Shown here piece after piece: positions 27,730 to 37,152 of a stretch of 64,000 nt of DNA (position 1 is its first letter; each line of letters begins with the position of its first letter). The stretch spans positions 1,674,001 through 1,738,000 of the forward strand of contig CBDCPE010000004.1 in assembly GCA_965220055.1 (NCBI GenBank). The letters are read 5' to 3'. Source of the DNA: Bin87 sp965220055 (GTDB lineage Bacteria > Chloroflexota > Dehalococcoidia > Lucifugimonadales > UBA3495). The notes below the pieces were generated by a model. It ran no database searches and was not told the DNA's origin. It saw nothing but the letters and a program-made list of their open reading frames with translations. A program made the translations under genes and the position numbers.

Positions 27730-28423
27730 TCGAGTTTCAACCGGTCAGACGATCAATGTCCGCGATCCGCGACGCGGCACTTCCAATCCGGTCAGCGTAG
27801 GTGACGGGAGATCGGTGATCAGGGTTGGCGATGAACATTCGGACGCGCTGGACGCCGAGATCCGCCAAGAAGTGCTCGGCAGGAGAACCTGGCGACAAGA
27901 CCGGGACGCTCTCACTCAAGGAAACCTCGGTCGTTTTGAACCGGACCAGACCGAGGAGGCCATCGACTATTTCCTCAATCTTCTTGGCGACATCTGGCGT
28001 CCGCAGGGGCCAATCTACCTCGCCGAGCCGTATTTCATGCAACGGGATCGCGACAATACGAACGAACGGATATACAGCGGCATGTTCGCTGCGACCAGAG
28101 GACAAGAGCTGAGAATTCTTTGCGGAGGCGGGAACGCCGACGGGTGGTTGTCCGGGTATCCTGAGGTACTGGCTGGTCACGTGTCGGTCAGGTCGTTTAC
28201 GAGCAAAAACGACAGAGGTGAAGACAAGCCGGCATTTCACGACCGCTACCTCATCATTCCGGACAAGGAGATCATCATCACTCACTCGATCAATGGTTGG
28301 CACGATCACGGCGTCACTTTCGCCACGCTTCCATACGGCGTATACCAAGCCCAGGCCCAGGAATTCTGGTGGTTGAACATCGGCGACAACAGCAACGGCG
28401 TTCACGTCCGGGAGATCAAATGA
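27730..28423 (+). pseudogene. PLD-like nuclease-type protein, 3' part only (resembles VPA1262 C-terminus)
   Basis: An open frame runs from the right end of the preceding insertion sequence straight through to a TGA at 28421, so the gene has lost its 5' part to that element; the GTG at 27815 is only the first internal start. The remaining 230 codons contain IYLAEPYFMQRD and, later, AFHDRYLIIPDKEIIITHS, a His-Asp-containing strand like the second half-site of phospholipase-D-type proteins and of VPA1262-family proteins found in defence islands. The usual HxK is reduced to HxR here. It overlaps the next gene by four bases (ATGA), so the pair was an operon. Family assignment is tentative. Confidence 0.55.
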
Positions 28424-30573
28424 TGCCAGGCGACGACGTCCCGACCATCGAGTTGACCGCGAAAGCAGTTCAGGCCATCTGGCGCATTTTCGGCAATGGT
28501 CTGGCGCCCCTGAAAGAGCCGACGTGTCAAGACCTGGCCGACCCGATAATCCGAAACCAGCTCGGCGAAACGGAGGAAGCCGACCGGGCCATCGACACCA
28601 TCCGCAGCTGGTTCGATCCCGACGGTGGCCCAAACCACCTGCGGCAGGACATGAAAGAACCGGTTGCCGAGATGATCATCGACGGGATTCGGGTCGCGCT
28701 CTCAAGGACCTCCGGTATCGGCAACCACGACACGGCCTTTTGGGCCATGGGGTCGATCAATCCGGACTTGGCGGCGTCAATCATCCGCGCTTCGTGGAGT
28801 CCCGAGCAGATGGTCTCGTTCTCCCAGTACGCCCTGGATGCCCTGGAGCGCCTCCACAGAAACGGCGAAATCTTTGACCCGAAGCACATCGTCGGGTGTA
28901 ACGTTCAGGGCGCCAGGGCACATTCCGTCGAAGTGGCAGACGACGACCTGCTGCGGTCTTTCCACGTAGGATCTTATACGGCATTCGAGGCGCACCGGAC
29001 GATGTATCCGGGCATCGCGTCGGTCGTACACCTCCTTCTGGCGCTAAACCCCGAAATGCTGCCCGAGCTGGTGGGCAGAGTGCAGGACCGCCTGCTGCAA
29101 TCGCTCGCCGCGTTCTGCATTGCCGGGATCCGCGCCACGTCCGATCATCGAAAACCTCTGCAGTGGATTACCGACAGTTCACCGAGGGCACTGATCGCGC
29201 TGGCGATTCTGCACGTATTGGAATTCGCCCACCAAGCAGAAATAGACGGCACCACCGGGCCGAGTCTCAGTGCCGTGGAGGCCCCGGTTCCAACAACACT
29301 GGAGGACGCAATCACGGATCTGGCATCCAGTCTTGAGGAACTCGGACCCGCAAGGAGCACGTGGTGGGCGTTCGAGCTGCTCAACCACACCTCCTTCGGC
29401 CCAGACGACAAACGCCTGACGGCAGAGGTGGTCGAAAAGCAATGCACCCAATTGCTCGAAGGCGTGGTGCTTGATCACTGGTCAGACGATGTGATCTGCG
29501 AACTGGAATCCGGATTGCGGCGGGCCAGGCTCGAACCCAGGGGCAAACCCCTGGCAGACATCGCGTGGCAGATCCGAGAACAGGGACCCGAAAAAGCGGC
29601 CAAGGTTGCTGGTGTCCTCCTGGACGAACACGAACGCCGCATGACGGCTGCTTTAGAACAAGACATGCAGCCTCCGAGCCTCTCCGGGCGTTGGAACAAC
29701 CGAGACTGGCTGCTCGCGTTGGCTGTGGCGGTGATGATTCATCATTCGGACGTCGACCCTCTGGATTGGGCAATCGAGAAATGCGAAGCACTGCCGTTGA
29801 GCGCGTGGGATGCTGACGAAGACTGGCAAATCTTTAATGTGGCTGACCGGGTCGCCCATATCCAGATGACAATCGCGCTGTACGCCGTTCAACTCTTGGC
29901 GGAGGCCGGGCGAAGGTTGGACCGCGCAAAGCTGCTGGCCTTCGCCGAGCGGGTGTGGTCCCATGCGGACTTTGTCCGTCGGCAATCCGGCTTGTTGGTT
30001 GAAAATTTGGGAACAACCGAATGCGCGGCGCGGGTGGCCGCAGTTTTCGGAAAGCCGACTCGAGAGTGGGCGTTGCAGCAGGTCAATAACCCCGCATTGA
30101 ATCCGCTAGCCTTGTGGGCTCTGCTGGATCAGATGGGACAACAGGGACGTACCGTGATCGACTCCAGCACGGTTGCGGAAATCCGAAAAATCGCATCCAA
30201 CCGGTACGTCAACGCGGTGGAGACAAACCCACAGTCCGCGCCCCATTTGGCGAACCTGTGATTGTTGCTGGATGCACCACAGGAAGCTGCGAAAACCGCC
30301 GAAGTCCTGCTCGCTTACCACCCCATCCGTGCCCGCGGTGGCACCCACGCTGAGCGCCTTCACGCAATCGCGGCTCTCAAGATGTTGGCGTTTGCGGAAA
30401 GCCGAAGAGAATTGGCGGACGACCTGGTCGAGGCATTCCGGTCGCTCTATCATTACCTTTGGGGGCAATACACTCCGACAGACGAAAAGCACGCCCGACA
30501 GGAAATCGATGCGTTCCTCGAGCGGACCGTCCCAGGGGAAACACATGCCGCGCAAATGGATTCCGGTTTTTGA
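28420..30573 (+). pseudogene. Large alpha-helical protein of unknown function, one in-frame TGA
   Basis: From ATG 28420 (overlapping the upstream stop, with GGGAG ahead) an open frame of 613 codons ends at TGA 30259-30261. The same frame continues for 103 more codons to 30573 with helix-rich sequence of the same style (EAAKTAEVLLAYHP, LHAIAALKMLAFAE). The whole would be about 717 residues. No motif points to an enzyme; sequence is Leu/Ala-rich, Trp-containing, and looks like an all-helical scaffold. The GC-rich third positions persist on both sides of the TGA, so the stop is recent, a read error, or recoded. With the PLD-like partner it may be a decayed two-gene defence operon; that is inference. 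Confidence 0.6.
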
Positions 30574-31135
30574 TTCCCTTACCGACTCCGGATTATGACC
30601 TTACTCGGGCAGGCGCCTAACAGCAATATCGGTGCTCGGTGCGAGCCGATCAGATCAGCATTGGGAACAGACCAGAAGCCGTCGCCAGGTTGCCCGAGGA
30701 TCTGCCACTCTATACGGTGTTGTCGGGCGGTGACACTGGCCAAAGTAAACGCAGGTTGCACAATAGCCATGAGCCGCGACATGAGGCCAGTAGGACAACC
30801 ATGCAGCAGGGCGCCCGCATCCCGTCGGACGAGCATCGCCGCCGTTTACATGGGGAAATAACGAGCCCAGAACCGGCCAACTGATCCTACCAATCCGCGC
30901 CGCTGACCGTGACCGGAACCCCAAATTGGACTGTTCCGAATGACTCGGGACACATCCCGGCCGATGACCACAACCAGGCTTTCAGATTGCGCAACATGGC
31001 GTTGAATACGCCGGGCCAAGACCCCATTTGCTTGCTGGAGATGACGTCGCTGCTCTGAGAGGAGGGCTTGCAACTATTTCCGGTGAGCGATTAAACGCTT
31101 CAGGTCCCGGGAATCTGAATACCGCAACCGGGATG
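30574..31135. other. Gap without a supported gene
   Basis: About 560 bases between the helical-protein gene and the first IS21 remnant. Several short frames exist on both strands, but none has a family motif, a ribosome site or a clear coding bias. It may hold unrecognised fragments of older insertions. Confidence 0.5.
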
Positions 31136-32757
31136 TAAACGGCGGCGGTAAATTGGACCGCGTGGGCGGCTCCATCGTCGGCTTGTGGCGGAGGAAAACC
31201 GTACCGTCCGCCGTGCTCCGTAGAGTTGGTCACCAGCCTATGGAGGGTGAAATGGATGTACAAAGTGGAGTTGTATGCGCGGGTTCGCCGGGCCTGCCTG
31301 GCGGAGGGGATGAGCGTTCGGGAAGCCTCCCGGGTGTTCGGTCTGCACCGGGACACGGTGCGCAAGATGCTGGCCTACTCAGTACCGCCAGGTTATCGGC
31401 GTGAAAGTCGGCCACCCCGTCCGAAGCTTGGGCCCTTCACCGGCGTGATCGACGCCATCCTGGAAGACGATGGCAGGGTTCCGAGGAAGCAGCGCCACAC
31501 GGCCAAGCGGATCTTTGAGCGGCTCAGGGACGAATACGGGTTTGGTGGTCAGTACACCATCGTCAAGGACTACGTCAGGGAGCACGGGAGGCGGACGCAG
31601 GAGATGTTCGTGCCCTTGTCCCACGCGCCGGGCCACGCCCAGTGCGATTTCGGCGAGGCGGTGGCGGTGATCGCCGGAGTGGAGCGCAAGGTGCACTACC
31701 TGGTCCTGGATCTGCCCCACAGCGACGGTTGTTTCGTGAAGGCCTATCCAGCGGAAACCACCGAGGCCTTTCTGGACGGCCACGTGTCGGCCTTCGCCTT
31801 CCTGGGTGGAGTGCCTCAGAGCATCCTGTACGACAATACGAAACTGGCGGTGGCCCGGATACTGGGTGATGGTCACAGGCAGCGTACCCGTGCCTTCACC
31901 GAGTTGCAGTTCCACTACCTGTTTGAGGACCGGTTCGGGCGACCCGGCAAAGGTAATGACAAGGGGAAGGTAGAAGGGATGGTGGGCTACGCGCGGCGCA
32001 ACCTCCTGGTGCCGATCCCTCGGATGGAGAGTTTCGCGGCGCTCAATGCCCACTTGGAGCAGAAGTGCCTGGAGCGCATGGATGCCATGCTGCGAGGCCA
32101 CACCGAGACCATCGGCCAGCGGATGAAGCGGGACCTGGACGCCCTGCTGCCATTACCCGACGCGCCCCCTACGACGCCTGCGACAAACAGGCCAGTCGGG
32201 TGAGTTCGTTGTCCCTGGTGAGGTACCGCACCAATGATTACTCGGCGCCGGTGGAGTTTGGACACCGGGATGTGCTGGTGCGTGGCTACGTGGCTGAGGT
32301 GGTGATTAGCTGCGGCGCCGAGGTCATAGCACGACATCCCCGCTCCTACGAGAAAGACGATTTCATCTTCGATCCCATCCACTACCTGCCCCTGCTGGAG
32401 CAGAAGACGGCGGCCCTGGATCAGGCCGCACCGTTGCAGGGGTGGGAGCTGCCCCAGGAGTACCAAACGCTGCGCCGTCTGTTGGAGACCCGGATGGGCC
32501 AGCGTGGCAAGCGGGAATTCGTGCAGGTCCTCCGGCTCCTGGAACACTTCTCTAATCAGGAGGTCCACCACGCCGTCAAGGACGCGCTCCGGCTGGGCGC
32601 CGTCAGCTTCGACGCTGTCAACGCCGACCGAGATCTGACCCATCATCGCCGACGGGGAGTTCACCCACCCCGGTTGGTTGCGTGGGATCGCCGATTTGGG
32701 ATTGACCCATTTGCCTAACTGCGACTGGCTGTCGCCGAGTTCAAATTGACCCACCTG
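31136..32757 (+). mobile_element. IS21-family remnant without istB
   Basis: This contains most of an istA gene and, at the right, several degenerate repeats of the type TTGACCCA...TCGCCGA (for example near 32636-32660, 32690-32712 and 32727-32755). IS21-type ends carry such multiple short repeats. The 3' end of istA and all of istB are missing, so the element has suffered an internal deletion. The left edge is placed only roughly, from a related tract near 31150. Confidence 0.6.
31256..32640 (+). pseudogene. istA: IS21 transposase IstA, frameshifted and 3'-truncated
   Basis: IstA is the DDE integrase of IS21. The frame from ATG 31256 (behind GGAGGGTGA) has the N-terminal HTH (MSVREASRVFGLHRDTVRKM), the first aspartate in HAQCDFGEAVAV, the second in ILYDNTKLAV and the glutamate in GNDKGKVEGMVGYARR. 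It runs out of frame near 32170-32200; the next frame continues with the C-terminal domain (LVRYRTNDYSAPVEFGHRDV, then LETRMGQRGKREFVQVLRLL). Sequence homology stops at about 32620 (ALRLGAVSFDAV), short of the usual end. No istB follows. A different subfamily from the IstA at 32991. Confidence 0.85.
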
Positions 32758-32990
32758 GATAGTGCTCAGCGATCCTGTCAGTCAGCATGGTTGTGGTTGT
32801 CGCCGGCCTCCTCCGGCGCTGCGCCCAGGTGTTGTTGCGACGGAAATAGCCCCGCCTGTAAAACGCCAAGAACTATGTACCAGTAAGCGACGGAATCGCC
32901 ACGAACTATCGACCACTTCGCCAAGGACTATGACCACCGGTGGGCGCCAGGGAGGCGACCATTGCCGCACTTCGGTTTTGAGGTGCAGCG

Positions 32991-34554
32991 ATGGCGTACA
33001 AGGAGGTGCTCCGAGTGGAAATACAGGAAGTGATACGACGCTGGCAGTCGGGAGGCAGTCAGCGTCAGATAGCGGAAGGGACTGGGTTGTCGCGGGCCAC
33101 GGTGCGGAAGTATCTGGCCGCGGCGCAGGCAGCGGGGGTGGCGCCGGATGGTTCGGCTCCCGACGAGGACCAGCTGAGCCGGTTGGCGGGGATCAGCCGG
33201 GCTGGACCGCGCCTGGTGGAGACACCGGTTGAGGACAGCCTGGCTCCCTGGGCGGACCAGATCTACCAGTGGCTGACCGGCGACCGGTTAACGGTGACCC
33301 GCATCCAGGAGTTGCTGGCAGCGCGGGGTTGTACGGTGTCGTACACGTCGTTGCGCCGGTTCATCCGGAAGCGCAACTGGGGACGGCGGAGCGTCCGCAC
33401 CGTGCGGATGGCCTACACTGAGCCCGGCGAGGTGGCCGAGGCGGACTTCGGCCGGTTGGGGATGATCACCGATCCAGTCACGGGCAAACGCAAAGTGGTC
33501 TGGGCGCTGATCATCGTGCTGTCGTATTCACGGCATTGCTTTGTTTGGCCGACGCACAGCCAGAAACTGGAGGACGTGATCGCCGGCCTGGAGGCGGCGT
33601 GGGCGTTTTTCGGTGGCGTACCCCGCTACCTGGTCATCGACAATTTCCCCGCCGCTGTAGCGGGATCGGACCCATTGCATCCCCGACTGACCCGGGGATT
33701 TCTGGAATACTCCCAGCATCGTGGTTTCATTGCTGATCCGGCCCGAGCGCGACATCCCAAAGACAAGCCCAAAGTGGAACGCAGCGTGTCCTACGTCAGG
33801 GAGCGTCTCTTCAAGGGCGGCGATTTCCATGGCTTGGTCCACCTGAGCAATGAAGCCCGGCGCTGGTGTTTGGAGGTGGCTGGCCAGGCGGGTCCACGGC
33901 ACCACCCGTCGGCACCCTCTGGTGGTCTTCCAGGATGAGGAGCGTCATCTCCTGCTGCCCTGGGACGGCGAGCCTTACGAAATCACCCACTGGCGCAGCG
34001 CCAAAGTCCATCCCGATTACCACGTGGCTTGCCAGTACGCTCTCTACTCAGTGCCAGCGTCGGTCTGCCCACCGGGCCAGAAGGTGGAGATCAGGGTGGA
34101 CAGCAAGCTGGTGCGCATTTACCACCGAGGCAAGCTGATCAAGGTCCACCAGCGCCAACCCAGGGGCGGCCGCGCCACCGATCCCGATGATTATCCCGCC
34201 GAGCTCACTGCTTACACCATGAAGGCCCCCGAGCGGATCAAGCGCAGTGCGGCCCTGCTGGGGCCGGCGGTGGCGGCATTCGCCGGACGCCTCTTCGACG
34301 ACAAACTGCCCTGGTCAAAGATCAGGCAGGGGCACAAGCTCATCCGGCTTGGGGAGCGCTACACGGCCCAGCGTCTCGATGCTGCCTGTCGCCGCGCCCT
34401 CGACGTCGATCTCATCGATGTGCGCCGCGTGGAACGCATCCTGGTGCAGGCCCTGGAAGAGGAATCCACGCCCAAACTGCCGCTACCCATGCCAGCTGGC
34501 CGCTTCGCCCGGCCCGGCTCCGTCTTTGCCCTGGCCAAAGGAGGTCAAGCATGA
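32991..34554 (+). pseudogene. istA: IS21 transposase IstA with one-base frameshift
   Basis: The 5' frame (32991-33938) has the N-terminal HTH (SQRQIAEGTGLSRATVRKYL) and DDE residues in AEADFGRLGMI, YLVIDNFPAAV and KDKPKVERSVSYVRER. Homology then moves to the next frame, which carries VHGTTRRHPLVVFQDEE and the rest of the C-terminal domain to 34554. Around 33887-33893 the run GGCCAGGCGGGTCC has one base too many for the expected Gly-Gln-Arg-Val, so a single inserted G explains the break. The gene ends four bases into istB. Otherwise well preserved, so the mutation looks recent or is an assembly error. Confidence 0.85.
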
Positions 34555-35278
34555 CCCGCACCACCGAACTCACGCCTTTGCTCAAGCGTCTCCAACTGGG
34601 GCCGATGGCCGCCACCCTGCCCGAGCGTATCGCCCTGGCCCGCCGGGAACAGCTGGACTATGCCTCCTTTCTGGAGATCATCCTCAGCGACGAGGTCAAC
34701 CGCCGCGCTCACCGGCGCACCGAACTGCGCCTCCAGGGCGCCGGTTTCGAGGAGACCTGCCGCCTGGAGGACTTCGACTGGTCGGCGTCGATTACCCTGG
34801 ATCGCCGTTTGCTGGACGCCGTCTTCTCCCTGGAGTTTCTCGACAAGCACGAGCACGTCCTCCTGGTGGGACCGGCCGGTGTCGGCAAGAGCTTCCTCGC
34901 CCAGGCATTGGGCTACTCCGCCATCCGCGCCGGACACACCGTCCGCTTCAGCCACGCCGACGACTTCTTCAAGGCCATCGCTCAAGCCAGAGTGGACAAC
35001 TCGACAGACCGCGCCTTTCGGTCCTTCCTGTCCCCAGACCTGCTCATCCTGGACGACCTCGGCCTGCATCGCCTCACCGCCCAGCAGTCCGCCGACCTGT
35101 ACGAACTCATCCTCAACCGCCATCGGTCGTCCAGCTTCATCATCACCAGCAACCGGGCCGTGGACGAATGGCTAAGCCTCTTTGACGATCCTATCCTGGG
35201 CAACAGCAAGCCTATGCCCGTCGTCCGGGCCGTGCAAATCCGACTAACTCACATGCGGCCACGGGGGTGTAAGCTCAC

Positions 35279-35440
35279 GGCGAGCCGTGTCGTCCGGACC
35301 GAGGCCGATCAGTGATTGGTGCGTATTGCCCGAGCAACAGCATGGCCCGGGAGTCTTGCGACTGCATTATTGGTGACGCCCCAACAGGGGGATCCCGTTC
35401 GGGAGATTGTGAATCGATGAGACTTCCTCCGGCGATGCGG
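35279..35440 (+). ncRNA. Candidate IS110 bridge RNA, copy A
   Basis: A leader block strongly conserved with copy B in spite of being non-coding. Two tracts differ from copy B, and each matches a site belonging to copy A. GCAACAGC (35334-35341) equals the left flank of the insertion in istB (35200-35207, core AGC included), as expected of a left target guide. TCGGGAG (35399-35405) equals the right end of copy A (36886-36892), as expected of a left donor guide. The order, target loop then donor loop, is that of known bridge RNAs. Ends are approximate; right-hand guides were not resolved. Confidence 0.75.
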
Positions 35441-35462
35441 CTACTCGCCGACCTGGGGGTGG

Positions 35463-36872
35463 ATGATGAGAAACAGCAAGGAGGCGGTCAAGGGATCCGG
35501 CAAGAGGGCCAAGAAACCGAAGCTACCTGAGGAACTGTCGCGGGTCAACCTGAACACCGCAGGCATCGACGTGGGTGCCAGCAGCCACTTTGTTGCGGTG
35601 CCCGCAGATCGCGCGGAGCCGCAGGTACGGGAGTTTGCCGCCTACACTGCTGACCTGTACTGGTTGACCGAGTGTGAAGTCGAGAGCGTGGTCATGGAGT
35701 CCACCGGGGTCTACTGGATACCCCTCTTCGGGGTCCTGGAAGACCGGGGATTTGCCGTGATGCTGGTGGATCCCCGGCGCATCAAGAACGTGCCGGGGCG
35801 CAAAACCGACGTGCTGGACTGCCAGTGGCTGCAACAGTTGCACACCTATGGACTGCTGTCGGCAGCCTTCCGCCCTGAGGGGGAAGTCCGGTGCCTGCGG
35901 AGTTACCTGCGGCAGCGGGCCATGCTGATCCGCTACGCCTCCCACCATATTCAGCACATGCAGAAGGCCCTCAGCCAGATGAACGTGAAGTTGCAGCACG
36001 TCATCAGTGACGTCACCGGAAAGACCGGCTTGGCGATCATCGACGACATCGTCAGAGGTGAGCGGGATCCACACAAGCTGGCCCAGCACCGCGACCCCAG
36101 GATCAGGGCGGACCAAAAGACCATAGCGAGATCGCTCCAGGGACACTGGCGCGAGGAGCACATCTTCGAACTGGCCCAGGCCCTGGAGCTTTACCGGATT
36201 TATCAGGGCAAGATCGCCGAGTGCGACGGGAAGATCGAAGCCGCTTTGGAACAATTCGAACATGTCGCCGAGGGGGCAACTCCCGCCAAGCCTGGTCGGG
36301 TCCAGAAGCAGAAGAATGCCCCAGCCTTTGACGTCCGTTCTCATCTGTACCGGATTACTGGGGTGGACCTCACCAGGATCGACGGAGTGGACGCTTACAC
36401 TGCCCTCAAGGTGATCAGCGAGATCGGAACGGACATGAGCAAGTGGCCCAGTGCCGGACACTTCGCCTCATGGCTAGGTCTGAGTCCCGATAACCGGATC
36501 ACCGGGGGCAGGATCCTGAGCTCAAGAACCAAACGCAACGCCAATCGGGCGGCGGCGGCGTTGCGCCTCGCGGCCGGCGCGCTGCACCATTCAGACAGTG
36601 CCTTGGGGGCGTTTTATCGCCGCAAACGGGCACAACTAGGATCCCCCAAGGCCATTACTGCGGCAGCTCACAAGCTGGCCAGGATCATCTACTCCATGCT
36701 GCGGCATGGACAAAACTACGTGGATCAAGGTGCGGAATATTACGAGAACCAGTATCGCCAAAGAGCCTTCAGGGCTGCACAACGGCGTGCGGCTCAGCTG
36801 GGGTACGACTTGGTTCCCTCATCCAGACCCGACTGCGAGGCCGCAGCGATAGTTTCCTCTGCTACTCCTTGA
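35463..36872 (+). CDS. IS110-family transposase (DEDD recombinase), copy A
   Basis: A 469-residue IS110 recombinase. The RuvC-like DEDD residues are visible: Asp in GIDVGASSHFVAVP, Glu in VVMESTGVYWIP, and the Asp pair in PGRKTDVLDCQWL. The C-terminal transposase_20 domain has TGVDLTRIDGVDAYTALKVI and SWLGLSPDNRITGGRILS, where the catalytic serine is expected. A central coiled-coil-like region separates the two. Two ATG codons (35463, 35466) follow a G-rich tract; either may start. These enzymes use a bridge RNA from the element's leader to choose donor and target. The frame is intact. It is about three-quarters identical to copy B and is not a recent duplicate of it. Confidence 0.92.
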   Translation: MMRNSKEAVKGSGKRAKKPKLPEELSRVNLNTAGIDVGASSHFVAVPADRAEPQVREFAAYTADLYWLTECEVESVVMESTGVYWIPLFGVLEDRGFAVMLVDPRRIKNVPGRKTDVLDCQWLQQLHTYGLLSAAFRPEGEVRCLRSYLRQRAMLIRYASHHIQHMQKALSQMNVKLQHVISDVTGKTGLAIIDDIVRGERDPHKLAQHRDPRIRADQKTIARSLQGHWREEHIFELAQALELYRIYQGKIAECDGKIEAALEQFEHVAEGATPAKPGRVQKQKNAPAFDVRSHLYRITGVDLTRIDGVDAYTALKVISEIGTDMSKWPSAGHFASWLGLSPDNRITGGRILSSRTKRNANRAAAALRLAAGALHHSDSALGAFYRRKRAQLGSPKAITAAAHKLARIIYSMLRHGQNYVDQGAEYYENQYRQRAFRAAQRRAAQLGYDLVPSSRPDCEAAAIVSSATP

Positions 36873-36963
36873 CAACCTGAGTTAGTCGGGAGCAATTTTA
36901 TGCCCGTGTCCGGCCCGTGCAGAGGCGACTAACCGGTGAGTCGGCCCAAGGATGTATGCTCAT

Positions 36964-37125
36964 GGCGAGGCGCGTCGTCCGGACGAAGGCCGAGCAGACG
37001 CTGGTGCATATCGCCCGATCGGGAGCATGGTCCGGGAGTCTTACGACGGCATCATTGGTGACGCCCCACTTGGAGCGATCCCGTTCTATAGATTGTTCAA
37101 TGTTGGTAACTCCCTCCGGCGTCAC
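36964..37125 (+). ncRNA. Candidate IS110 bridge RNA, copy B
   Basis: This aligns base for base with the copy A leader except in two tracts. TCGGGAGC (37019-37026) equals the left flank of copy B, which is the right end of copy A plus core (36886-36893). TCTATAG (37085-37091) equals the right end of copy B itself (38552-38558). Both tracts lie at the positions of the copy A tracts GCAACAGC and TCGGGAG. Such change in step with two separate sites is hard to explain except by guide pairing. Ends are approximate and expression is unproven. Confidence 0.75.
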
Positions 37126-37152
37126 GTCTACGCAGCCATCGTGGAGGGAATG

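Larger units (their letters stand above)
35208..36893 (+). mobile_element. IS110-family element, copy A
   Basis: The 1,686-bp copy A runs from just after AGC (35205-35207) to AGC (36891-36893). It has a 255-base non-coding leader, one transposase gene and about 20 bases after the stop. The right end reads GTTAGTCGGG-AGC. There are no terminal inverted repeats and no duplication beyond the AGC core, as expected for IS110. A 7-base tract GACTAAC in the leader (35242-35248) is the complement of GTTAGTC in the right end (36881-36887). The long 5' leader and short 3' tail place it in the IS110 rather than IS1111 group. Confidence 0.88.

Noticed and set aside
30259..30261. TGA read as selenocysteine
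   Set aside because: No Cys-containing motif is expected there, no selenocysteine-insertion hairpin is apparent, and no selenocysteine genes are in the window.
30574..30924. Small ORFs after the helical-protein gene as remnants of a transposase
   Set aside because: Translations on both strands were read and no DDE, HTH or other motif was found.
35341..35460. Right-hand target and donor guides of the bridge RNAs
   Set aside because: I looked for complements of the right flank (GCCCTCG) and of the left element ends and found no match at matching places in both copies, even allowing G-U pairs.
35242..36887. GACTAAC/GTTAGTC as IS1111-type subterminal inverted repeats
   Set aside because: IS1111-type repeats sit within a few bases of both ends, and their RNA lies after the transposase gene. 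Here the left tract is 35 bases in and the long non-coding part is before the gene, so the IS110 group fits better. The complementarity is noted but not explained.
36869..36900. A promoter across the IS110 copy A/copy B junction
   Set aside because: TTGACA is present at 36869-36874, but no good -10 lies 16-18 bases on, and the copy B right end has only GTGACA.
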